A DNA stretch of 19,435 bases, from the NCBI GenBank assembly GCA_036555105.1, contig DATBMA010000098.1:1-19435 (forward strand), in the 5' to 3' direction. Made by a program: the position numbers and the translations under genes. Shown here piece by piece: positions 5,161-13,004 of this stretch. Each line of letters opens with the position of its first letter. Positions within the stretch are counted from its first letter, which is position 1. The notes under the pieces are model-generated. The model saw only the letters and a program-made list of their open reading frames with translations. It made no database searches and was not told where the DNA came from. The DNA is from DATBMA01 sp036555105 (GTDB lineage Bacteria > Actinomycetota > Acidimicrobiia > Spongiisociales > ZC4RG35).

Positions 5161-7110
5161 GTTGTTGGTCGTCGGCGGCGGCTGGGTGGTGGTCGTGGTG
5201 GTCGTCGTCGTGGTGGTGGGAGGCGGCACGTAGTCGGCCAGGGTCACTGTCACAGGGCTGCCGGGAGTCACCTCGGTCCCAGCGGTGGGGAACTGGTAGA
5301 CGATCCGCCCATCCAGGCTCGGGTCGGCGACATCGATCGTGGATTGGGAGATGTTCATCTCGAGACCAGCGTCCTCGAGGACGCTCTGGGCGGCATTGAC
5401 CGTCCTGCCGAAGAGGTCGGGTACCTTCACTGGGGCGGGTCCGTCCGAGACGACCAACTCAACCGTGTCACCCGCATTGACCGGGATTCCAGCCTCGGGT
5501 GTGGTCGCCAACACCTCTCCTACCGGGGCGTTCTCGGAGTGGGCATTGGTGATGGTCCATCGCAAACCCATGGTGTTGAGGAGGGCGGTGGCGTCGCGCT
5601 CGCTCATCTCGACGAGGTCAGGCATCTCCAATTCCTCCGGCCCCGAGGAGACGACGAGATCTATGTCGGAGCCTTTGGCGGCGGGCACATTGGGGCCCGG
5701 GTTCTGCTCGAGCACGATGCCCTCGGCGGAATCGCCATCCGGCCTCGTGGTCACTTGCCCGATCGTGAATCCGGCTTCGCGAACGAGTCTCTCGGCATCC
5801 TGCTGGGTCTCGCCGACCACATTGGGGGCGGGCACCGCTTCCTCACCCAGGGACACTACGACCTCGACGGCGGTGCCCTTCTCGACGGTCTGGCCGGCCG
5901 GTGGATTGGTCGAGATGACAAGAAGGGGATCGACGGTGTCGGATACGACCTCGGTCAGGCGGACCTGGAGCCCGAGACCGGAGAGCTGGGCCAGAGCGTC
6001 GTCTCGAGGCTGACCGACCACGTTAGGAATGACAACCGACTCGGCCCCGGGGTTGCGTTCAGAGGCGAGCTGGAATACAAGGTAGACCAGGCCACCGAGC
6101 AGCAGGAGCAAGGCAAGAGTGGCGACCATGAACCCGAAGTTGCGCCGGCCCGGCTCCTCATCCCGCGGCGGCAGCACCGGCGGTCGGGTAGCCGTCATCA
6201 CCTGAGTCGAGTCCGTACGGGCCGGGCCTCCACCGTTGGCAGCAACCATGAGGGCTGCGCCCTGCATCGTCACCGCGGCCGGGACTTCACCCCGGAGAAT
6301 CCGCTCGAGATCGGCTTGGAACTCGGCTGCGGATTGGTAGCGGAGCTCCGGCGTCTTCTGCAGTGCCCTCGCCACCACCGAGTCGAGCGATGCCGGCACA
6401 TCGGGGTTGGAAGCGGAGGGAACCGGCGGGTTGGCGGACACGTGCTGATAGGCCACCGCCACCGGGCTTTCACCGGTGAAGGGCGGCCGGCCGGCCAGCA
6501 TCTCGTAGAGGACGACGCCGAGCGCGTAGAGGTCGGAGCGGGCGTCGGCCGTATGACCTTGGGCCTGCTCGGGGCTGAAGTATGTGGCGGTGCCGATGAC
6601 GGCGCCGGTCCGGGTGAGGTCCGAAGAGTCATCCCAAGCGCGGACGATGCCGAAGTCCCCGACCTTCACACCGCCCGTAGGGGTGATGATGATGTTGCCG
6701 GGCTTGATGTCGCGATGGATCAGCCCGGCCGTGTGCGCGGCCTCGAGCGCCGATGCGACATCGGAGGCGATTTCGGCGGCTCGCTGAGGGAGCAACGCCC
6801 CCTCGGCTCTGAGGAGGTCTCGTAGGGACCGGCCCTCGATCAGCTCCATGACTATGAAATAGGTGCCTTCCACCTCTCCCCAGTCGTAGATGGAGACGAT
6901 GTTGGGATGGCTGAGATTGGCGGCCGCCTGTGCCTCCCGCCGGAAACGCCGGATGAATGCTTCGTCCTGGGAGAACTGGGAGTGGAGGACCTTGATGGCC
7001 ACTTTCCGCTTCAGGAGTGTGTCCATCCCCTGGTAGACGTCGGCCATCCCGCCCCGCGCGATATGCGCGGTCAAGTGATAGCGATCAGTCAGGGGACGGG
7101 GCAGGTCCAT
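5158..7110 (-). CDS. pknB: Membrane Ser/Thr protein kinase with four PASTA domains
   Basis: The 650-residue product has a cytoplasmic Hanks-type kinase domain (about residues 8-275). Visible motifs are the glycine loop ARGGMADVY, Lys40 in VAIKVL, HRDIKPGN with Asp134, and DFG with Asp152. A TTYFSPEQ-like activation region (TATYFSPEQ) and an APE-equivalent follow. A linker leads to one membrane helix (326-347). Four extracellular PASTA repeats occupy about 358-630, and a Thr/Pro-rich tail (631-650) ends the protein. PknB kinases bind muropeptides or lipid II through PASTA domains and phosphorylate cell-wall and division proteins. ATG 7110 lacks a Shine-Dalgarno site. The gene lies 57 nt after the cyclase gene and may also have its own promoter. 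Its stop codon is embedded in the edge of the tandem repeat. Confidence 0.96.
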   Translation of the reverse strand: MDLPRPLTDRYHLTAHIARGGMADVYQGMDTLLKRKVAIKVLHSQFSQDEAFIRRFRREAQAAANLSHPNIVSIYDWGEVEGTYFIVMELIEGRSLRDLLRAEGALLPQRAAEIASDVASALEAAHTAGLIHRDIKPGNIIITPTGGVKVGDFGIVRAWDDSSDLTRTGAVIGTATYFSPEQAQGHTADARSDLYALGVVLYEMLAGRPPFTGESPVAVAYQHVSANPPVPSASNPDVPASLDSVVARALQKTPELRYQSAAEFQADLERILRGEVPAAVTMQGAALMVAANGGGPARTDSTQVMTATRPPVLPPRDEEPGRRNFGFMVATLALLLLLGGLVYLVFQLASERNPGAESVVIPNVVGQPRDDALAQLSGLGLQVRLTEVVSDTVDPLLVISTNPPAGQTVEKGTAVEVVVSLGEEAVPAPNVVGETQQDAERLVREAGFTIGQVTTRPDGDSAEGIVLEQNPGPNVPAAKGSDIDLVVSSGPEELEMPDLVEMSERDATALLNTMGLRWTITNAHSENAPVGEVLATTPEAGIPVNAGDTVELVVSDGPAPVKVPDLFGRTVNAAQSVLEDAGLEMNISQSTIDVADPSLDGRIVYQFPTAGTEVTPGSPVTVTLADYVPPPTTTTTTTTTTTQPPPTTNN

Positions 7111-7122
7111 GGAGAACGTCCG

Positions 7123-7149
7123 ATTCTACGGCCGTGACGATTTGAGCAA
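7123..7149 (-). promoter_or_regulatory. Possible pknB promoter
   Basis: On the - strand, TTGCTC (7144-7149) and TAGAAT (7123-7128) are separated by 15 nt, and TAGAAT ends 12 nt before the pknB ATG. The spacer is short. A transcript from here would have a leader of only a few bases. Confidence 0.35.
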
Positions 7150-7167
7150 GAGTTCTGTCCCGAGGGG

Positions 7168-10100
7168 CTATCCCACCTCGGCGGCCGCCGAGCGTCCCTG
7201 CACCTGGGCGATCGCCGCGAGGAATCGACGGGATTTGAGGCTCTTGGCGGCGATCAGCGCCTCGTTGAGCCATGCATCGGCCTGTTCGCCGAGCCCGGCG
7301 CCAATGGCGCACCGGGCTGCGTCGATCCTGGCCACCAGCGGCCAAAACACGTGGCCTAGCGGCTCTCCTACCTCCCATACCTGGCGGATCTCCGCGATCG
7401 CCTCGGCGAAGTGGCCCTCGGTCTCCAAGACCAGCCCTTCAACTCGGCGGCGCTGAGCATTGTTGAAAGGAGTATCGAGCACCACCGCCTGAGCCATCAG
7501 GTTCTTCAGCTCGGATGTCCTACCTCGCTCGATCATCGGCGTTGCCACCCCCGGGAGGCTCCCACCCATGAAAGCTCGGTTGGCGCGTCCCACCGCCGCG
7601 AACTCGTCGATACGCGCGTCAACCTCTGGAGCTTCGCCGACCGCATGTGAGCTGATTACCGAGATCTCCAGCATCGGCATCAGGACCTGTGGATCCTCGA
7701 TGCGCCGGGCCTCCTCAAGGTGGAGATGAAGATCTTCATCGACGTTCTCGCCTCGGAAGAACTCCACGATCGACTTCCAACCGCGGGCGAAGGTTCCGGT
7801 CTGAGATCCTCCCCGCCGCTCATCCTTCTCGATCAGCTCTGTGGCCAGTTGAAGGACCTCGTCCCATCGCCCCATGGGAAAGAGCGACTCGCATTTGGTC
7901 ATCTCCGACCATTCGACATGAGCAGGCAGGCCGCGGGACCTGCCGTACTCGATGCCTTCATCGATCAGCTCGTGGGCCTCCTTCACCTGCCCCATCACTC
8001 CGAGCAAAGTGGCACGGTTGTTGTATGTGTTCATGACCCGCTGAGTGTCGCCTAGATCCATCTGAATCCGCTGCGCCTCTGCCATGGCGTCCACTTCACT
8101 CAGGTCGCCCATCTGAACCAAGGCTGATGCCCGGATAACGAGTGCGCGTGCATATGTGTCGGTCGCACCAACCATCTGCGCCATCGAGATGGCTTGGTCC
8201 GCCAGTTCGATCGCCTCCGGTTCGTGGCCGCGCAGCTGCTGTATGGCCGCAGCCCAGACGATTGCACTCGCCACCGCCGGACTGGGCGGGAGGTCAGCGG
8301 CAAGTTCCAGGGCGGCTTTGGCGTCCTCGTCGGTGGCCGCCGCGTCCCCTGTCCACCACTCGATTCGCCCCTTCACTACCCAGGCCTCGAGCTCGGCGTC
8401 ACGATTGCCTACCTGCCGAAGGAGCCCGATCGACTCGTTGATGGTCCCGATCACGGCCTCGCCGCTCGCGAAGGCGTTGTTGGCATAGGCCAACAGGGCT
8501 CGGCCCCGCGCATCCGCATCGGGTGCCACGGCTGACGCTCGCTTGTAGTACTCCGCAGCTCGCACGGCATCGAGGCTGCGTGTCCGCTCTCCAGCCAGCA
8601 TCAGTGTGCGGAAGAGTCGCTCGACCTGCTCCGGGTTCGAGGCCGGCTGCAACTCCAGGGCGGTTGCGTAGTGGTACGCGAGGAGCTCGGGGACGTCCTC
8701 CGCCCGCTCCCCGGCCTCGAGCCAGCTTCCCATGGCCTCGTGGAGGGCTGCCCTCTGCTTCTTCGGGAGCTGGGAATAGGCGACGTCGCGAGTGAGCACG
8801 TGCGCAAAGGCGAACTCCTCCTGCCCGAACATCGATGAGCGGCGAACGGATCGGAGGAAGTCGTTGGCGACAAGGTGCTTTGCCACCGTCCGCACAGCCT
8901 CAGGCTGGCTGCCCATCAGCTCTGCGAGGGCTCCGATCCAAAAGACCTTGCCGATCACCGACGCGGTGAGTAGGAGCGACTTCTCTTCGGCGGAGAGGAG
9001 GTCGAGACGGGCGGCGATGATGGCCTGTACCGAGGTGGGAAGTGGCAGGTCCTTGTCATCACCAAGGTGGTCGAGCAGCCCCTTTTCCGCGGCCAGTCGA
9101 ACATATTCCGTCACATAGAGCGGGTTTCCACCCGAGCGCTCCAACAGAGCTTGTTGGGCGGAGGCGGGCATGACCGGACGTTTGGAAAGCGCAGCGGCCA
9201 ACTCCGCGGTCTCCATCGGGCTCAGAGGCGCGAGGCCGATCGTGAGTGAGTCTCGGCTGCCGCCGCCCCATTGAGGGCGGTTGGTGAACAACTCGGGACG
9301 GGCCGTGCAGATCATGAGGATCGGCGCGTCAGTCGCCTCGTCGCGGAGATGCTCGATGAACTCGAGCATCGTGTCATCCGCCCAGTGGAGGTCCTCCACC
9401 ACCATCACCAAGGGCCGGATGGCCGCCATTGACTCGAAGAACCGCGTCCAGGCGGCGAAGAGCTCTTCTTTGGGCGCATCAACCTTGGAGGCACCGACCA
9501 GTGGGGCCAGGCGGGAATTCAGCCATCGGGCTTCTTCGGGGTTGTCGAATAGAGCCTCAATGGCCACCGTTAGCTTTTTGGCAGCTTCATGAGCCGGCTC
9601 CGACTCGAGGATCCCGGCTTGGGACTTCACGATCTCTCCCAGGGCCCAAAACGTGATGCCCTCCCCGTACGGGAGGCAGCGTCCCTGCCGCCACCACACC
9701 AGGTCGGTGCGGGAGTCGATCCACCGATAGAACTCGTGCAGCAACCGGCTTTTGCCCGCCCCCGGCTCCCCCACCACCGTCACCAGCAGCGGGGTAGCCC
9801 TCGAGACCGCCCGATTGAAGGCATCGGTAATGAGCTCGAGCTCATGTCTGCGACCGACGAAAACCGCGGTCTCCTCCGCATCCACCGCGACTCCGAAGCG
9901 GCTCCGAACTCCCGTAGCAAGCCAAAGCGGGATGGCGCCGGTCTTGCCCTTGACCTCGACCGGTTCTAGCGGCCGGGTTTCGATGGTAAAGGCGGTCGAC
10001 CTCTGGGTTCTCTCGTCCATCACCACCCCACCTGGGGGAGCCACCTGTTGGAGCCGGGAGGCGGTATTCACCACATCGCCGATGATGCGCTCGCGATCGG

Positions 10101-10629
10101 CGTGCTCACCCAGCTGGATGACCGCCTCGCCGGTGGTGACAGCGATGCGAACCGAGAGCTCCAGGTCGGGCCGGGCCTCGTTCAGGTCTTCCACCGCTTC
10201 CTGGATTCGCAGGGCGCTCCGAACGGCGCGCTCGGGATCGTCCTCATGGGCCTGGGTGGAGCCGAACTCCGCAAAGACGCCGTCCCCCATCAGCTTCTCG
10301 ATGCGTCCCCCGAACCCCTCGACCATGTCGCGTACCCGGCCGTGGTAGACGGTCAGACGCTCACGGACATCCTCGGGATCGGCCTTCTCGGTGTGGGAGG
10401 TGAACCCGGCCAAGTCGGCGAAGAGAACGGTGATCACCTTCCGGATCTCGGCTGTCGTGACAGGTGAGGGCCCGGCGTGCTGATCGGCGCCGCAAGACGG
10501 GCAGAACCGGGCCGATGGCGGCAATTCGGAGCCGCAGGAGAAGCAGGCGGGGGCGAGGGACTTGCCGCAGTCCGGGCAGAAGCGTGCCCCCTCCGGAGCC
10601 GCGGTTCCGCAGTCTGGGCAGATGGGCAC
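7168..10629 (-). CDS. Zinc-ribbon / class III nucleotide cyclase / AAA ATPase / TPR protein
   Basis: The 1153-residue product has two N-terminal zinc ribbons, each CxxC-CxxC (Cys4/7/18/21 and Cys29/32/43/46). A class III cyclase domain spans about 62-240, with metal-binding Asp72 in FADLAGFT and Asp116 in MGDGVFAEF, Lys112, and Asn188 and Arg192 in GDVVNTASRL. An ATPase domain follows, with Walker A GEPGAGKS (287-294) and Walker B VMVVEDLHWADD (408-419). The C-terminal half is helical and TPR-like. Such proteins are cytoplasmic multidomain regulators; ATP-driven control of a cyclase is the usual inference. Position 181, which normally helps select the purine, is Arg, so substrate and activity are uncertain. 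GTG 10629 has no Shine-Dalgarno site. The gene starts 33 nt after the lipoprotein gene and stops 57 nt before pknB, so they may form an operon. Confidence 0.92.
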   Translation of the reverse strand: MPICPDCGTAAPEGARFCPDCGKSLAPACFSCGSELPPSARFCPSCGADQHAGPSPVTTAEIRKVITVLFADLAGFTSHTEKADPEDVRERLTVYHGRVRDMVEGFGGRIEKLMGDGVFAEFGSTQAHEDDPERAVRSALRIQEAVEDLNEARPDLELSVRIAVTTGEAVIQLGEHADRERIIGDVVNTASRLQQVAPPGGVVMDERTQRSTAFTIETRPLEPVEVKGKTGAIPLWLATGVRSRFGVAVDAEETAVFVGRRHELELITDAFNRAVSRATPLLVTVVGEPGAGKSRLLHEFYRWIDSRTDLVWWRQGRCLPYGEGITFWALGEIVKSQAGILESEPAHEAAKKLTVAIEALFDNPEEARWLNSRLAPLVGASKVDAPKEELFAAWTRFFESMAAIRPLVMVVEDLHWADDTMLEFIEHLRDEATDAPILMICTARPELFTNRPQWGGGSRDSLTIGLAPLSPMETAELAAALSKRPVMPASAQQALLERSGGNPLYVTEYVRLAAEKGLLDHLGDDKDLPLPTSVQAIIAARLDLLSAEEKSLLLTASVIGKVFWIGALAELMGSQPEAVRTVAKHLVANDFLRSVRRSSMFGQEEFAFAHVLTRDVAYSQLPKKQRAALHEAMGSWLEAGERAEDVPELLAYHYATALELQPASNPEQVERLFRTLMLAGERTRSLDAVRAAEYYKRASAVAPDADARGRALLAYANNAFASGEAVIGTINESIGLLRQVGNRDAELEAWVVKGRIEWWTGDAAATDEDAKAALELAADLPPSPAVASAIVWAAAIQQLRGHEPEAIELADQAISMAQMVGATDTYARALVIRASALVQMGDLSEVDAMAEAQRIQMDLGDTQRVMNTYNNRATLLGVMGQVKEAHELIDEGIEYGRSRGLPAHVEWSEMTKCESLFPMGRWDEVLQLATELIEKDERRGGSQTGTFARGWKSIVEFFRGENVDEDLHLHLEEARRIEDPQVLMPMLEISVISSHAVGEAPEVDARIDEFAAVGRANRAFMGGSLPGVATPMIERGRTSELKNLMAQAVVLDTPFNNAQRRRVEGLVLETEGHFAEAIAEIRQVWEVGEPLGHVFWPLVARIDAARCAIGAGLGEQADAWLNEALIAAKSLKSRRFLAAIAQVQGRSAAAEVG

Positions 10630-10662
10630 GGTGGCGGTCAGTCTATGGCCGCCGGGTTCCGG

Positions 10663-11448
10663 CTACAGCGTGGCGGCCAGTTCCGCCACGGCCTGGGAGG
10701 CGCCGCTCAGAACCGGTTCGCCATGGCCGAACAGGACGATCTCGAATGTGAGTCTCGCCAATTTCTCCACCGATTGGTTGGCAGACACCATGTCAGGTGA
10801 GAATCGGGGATTGGGGCCGGCCACTCCGCCACCGCTGCCGTTGAGAGCATCACCGGCAAGCAGCAACCCGGCCACGGGGTCCAAGACGGCAATGTGCCCC
10901 GGGGTGTGTCCCGGAGTCTCGATCACGTCGAGGCCGAAGACCGCGTCTCCGTCGCCGACCGCCGTCAGCGCTCGCGGGGAGTTGATCGCATCGATGTCGC
11001 CCTCCCCGCAGAAGCCCTCGGCAGACGAGGCGAGACCGAGCACATCGGTCAGGCTGCCGACGTGGTCGTTGTGGCGGTGGGTGAGGATTACGTGGGAGAC
11101 GGCATCCCAGCCGAGATCGATCCCGCTGAGGCCCAACTCGATGGCGGAGGCGCTTCCAGACACGCCCGTGTCGACGACCGCCACCTCGCCGTTGCGGCTG
11201 AGCAGGTAGGCGGAGACGAAGCCGAGGTTGACGCGGTGCCAATCCACGCCCGCCGTACCTGCCGACGTCGTGGTCTGCCCGGCCGTGGTGCTGGTGGGAA
11301 CCGTGCCCGCGGTCGACGATCCGAGGTCGGGCTCGCCGGAGCTGGTGGAGGAGCCATCCGTTTCGACCGCGCAAGCGGCCAGGCCTCCCAGCACGGCAAC
11401 TGCGAGCGTGCTGCGGCCGATCTCGGCGATGAACATCCTCCGGGTCAT
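10663..11448 (-). CDS. Tat-type lipoprotein with metallo-beta-lactamase fold
   Basis: The 261-residue product starts with a twin-arginine motif (TRRMFI), a hydrophobic stretch and a lipobox LAAC with Cys26. It should therefore be exported folded and anchored outside the membrane. A Ser/Thr/Gly-rich linker covers about 32-67. The rest is a metallo-beta-lactamase domain with a full metal set: HRHNDH (His124, His126, Asp128, His129), His185 in TPGHTPGH, Asp200 in LLAGDAL and His242 in LFGHGEP. The family includes hydrolases such as glyoxalase II, lactonases and beta-lactamases; the substrate cannot be told. ATG 11448 has AAGGGA 7 nt upstream; GTG 11451 is adjacent and in frame. It follows pbpA by 104 nt and precedes the cyclase gene by 33 nt. 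Confidence 0.92.
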   Translation of the reverse strand: MTRRMFIAEIGRSTLAVAVLGGLAACAVETDGSSTSSGEPDLGSSTAGTVPTSTTAGQTTTSAGTAGVDWHRVNLGFVSAYLLSRNGEVAVVDTGVSGSASAIELGLSGIDLGWDAVSHVILTHRHNDHVGSLTDVLGLASSAEGFCGEGDIDAINSPRALTAVGDGDAVFGLDVIETPGHTPGHIAVLDPVAGLLLAGDALNGSGGGVAGPNPRFSPDMVSANQSVEKLARLTFEIVLFGHGEPVLSGASQAVAELAATL

Positions 11449-11552
11449 CACGGATTCCCTTCGATCGGGTGGCCCCCGAACCTACAAAGACTCATGCCTT
11501 ATGTCTTTCGCCTTTCGGCCTGGCGCTCGGAGCTCGCCAGGGCTCGAGGAAC
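11449..11552 (-). promoter_or_regulatory. pbpA-lipoprotein gap with two hairpins and a Shine-Dalgarno site
   Basis: CCTGGCG (11519-11525) pairs with CGCCAGG (11535-11541), and AAAGAC (11486-11491) pairs with GTCTTT (11503-11508). AAGGGA on the - strand (11456-11461) is the Shine-Dalgarno site for ATG 11448. The hairpins could mark the end of the pbpA transcript or control entry into the next genes; neither has a T tract. Confidence 0.4.
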
Positions 11553-13004
11553 TCACGACCTGAGACTGGCTTCGATCACCTGGCGGGCGATCGGAGCCGC
11601 CACCGAGCCACCGGTGGCGTCCTCGCCGGCCTTCCCTCCCGCCTCCACCACCACTGCCACTGCGATCGTGGGGTCTTCGGCTGGGGCGTAACCGATGAAC
11701 CAGGCGTTGGGCAGGTTGCCGACGCCGGTCGAGGTCCCCGTCTTACCGGCCACTCTCACCCCCGAGATGGCCGCAGCCGTGCCGGTCCCTTCCCGAACCA
11801 CCTTCTGCATCATCTCGCCCACCACGCCGGCAGTGGCCGCCGCCATGCTCCGCTCGAACGGGATCGGCTGGGTTTCTTCCACGGTCGCCCCCGTGGCGTC
11901 GATGATCCGGCTGACGAGATAGGGGTGCATGACCACCCCTTGGTTGGCCACCCCTGCCGCCACCATCGTCATGACCAGCGCTGTGGCGCGCACGTCGCGT
12001 TCGCCGATCCCACTCTGCGCCAGTGCAGCCGGGTCGTCGACCAGATCGGCGGTCGGGAACACCGATGCCGCCAGCGGCCACGGGAACGGGATCTCGCGGT
12101 TGAAGCCCGAGGCATCGGCGGTGAGGCCGATCTCCTCAGCCCCGGTCGCGATCGAGACCTCGGCGAAGATCGTGTTGCACGAGCGGACGAAAGCCTGCTC
12201 GACAGTGGCTTCGACCCCGTCGTTGCACACCTCTCCATCGAAGTTGGAGATCGTGGCGGTCGAGCCGGGCAGCTGGAACTCGGTCGGATCGGGAAAGGTG
12301 GTCTCCGGGCCGGCGGTGCCGGTGTCGATGGCCGCCCCCGCCACCACCGTCTTGAAGGTGGAGCCGGGCGGATAGTGCTCTTGGGTGGTTCGATCGAGCA
12401 GGGGCCGGCTCGGGTCCGTGCTCAGCTCCATCCAGGTGGTCTCGGCGTCCTCCTCTTCGAGGATGGCCGGGTCGAACGAGGGGGAGGAGACCATGGCCAG
12501 GATGGCCCCGGTGGTGGGATCGATGGCGACGACCGCCCCGGTCTGGCCGTCCAGCGCCTCATACGCGGCCTGCTGGACCGCGGGATCGATGGTGGTGACC
12601 AGATGGTGAGGGCGGAGGTCCTCGCCGAGCAATGCCGCCAACAGGTCAGACAACGTGAGGTCGCGGCGCGAGCGCAGCTGCGAGGAGTAGGCCTCCTCCA
12701 GACCGGTTTCGCCGAACTCCCGTGAGCTCCATCCGACCGGGTAGGTGAACGGGGCCCCTTCCGGGTAGACCCGCAGGAACGATCCGCGATGATCAGGGTC
12801 GGGGATGCTCTCGGCCAGGATCGTCTCGTCCACCGCCAGGATGCGTCCCCGCTCCTTACCGCTCTGGGTCAGCGCCGGTCGCGGATTGCGAGGATCCAGC
12901 CGGTATCGGTCTGCCGCGATGACCTGCACCCAGGTGGCCATGCCGATCATCAGTGCGAATCCGATCATCAGAAGCATGGCCAGGCGGCGCAGGGGCCCGT
13001 TCAC
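11553..13004 (-). CDS. pbpA: Penicillin-binding protein A, class B transpeptidase
   Basis: The 483-residue protein crosslinks peptidoglycan outside the membrane. It has an N-terminal membrane anchor (about 8-30), a short dimerisation or pedestal region, and a transpeptidase domain. The nucleophile motif is STFK (Ser215, Lys218), the SxN motif is Ser275-Cys-Asn277, and KTGT begins at 421. Its length matches mycobacterial PbpA (about 490). GTG 13004 overlaps the rodA TGA by 4 nt, so translation is coupled to rodA, its polymerase partner. By family knowledge PbpA is a target of the PknB signalling pathway. Confidence 0.96.
   Translation of the reverse strand: MNGPLRRLAMLLMIGFALMIGMATWVQVIAADRYRLDPRNPRPALTQSGKERGRILAVDETILAESIPDPDHRGSFLRVYPEGAPFTYPVGWSSREFGETGLEEAYSSQLRSRRDLTLSDLLAALLGEDLRPHHLVTTIDPAVQQAAYEALDGQTGAVVAIDPTTGAILAMVSSPSFDPAILEEEDAETTWMELSTDPSRPLLDRTTQEHYPPGSTFKTVVAGAAIDTGTAGPETTFPDPTEFQLPGSTATISNFDGEVCNDGVEATVEQAFVRSCNTIFAEVSIATGAEEIGLTADASGFNREIPFPWPLAASVFPTADLVDDPAALAQSGIGERDVRATALVMTMVAAGVANQGVVMHPYLVSRIIDATGATVEETQPIPFERSMAAATAGVVGEMMQKVVREGTGTAAAISGVRVAGKTGTSTGVGNLPNAWFIGYAPAEDPTIAVAVVVEAGGKAGEDATGGSVAAPIARQVIEASLRS

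Noticed and set aside
5344..6825. A 493-codon + strand ORF antisense to pknB
   Set aside because: The opposite strand encodes a kinase with all motifs. The long open frame is a GC-content shadow rich in Gly, Arg and Asp.
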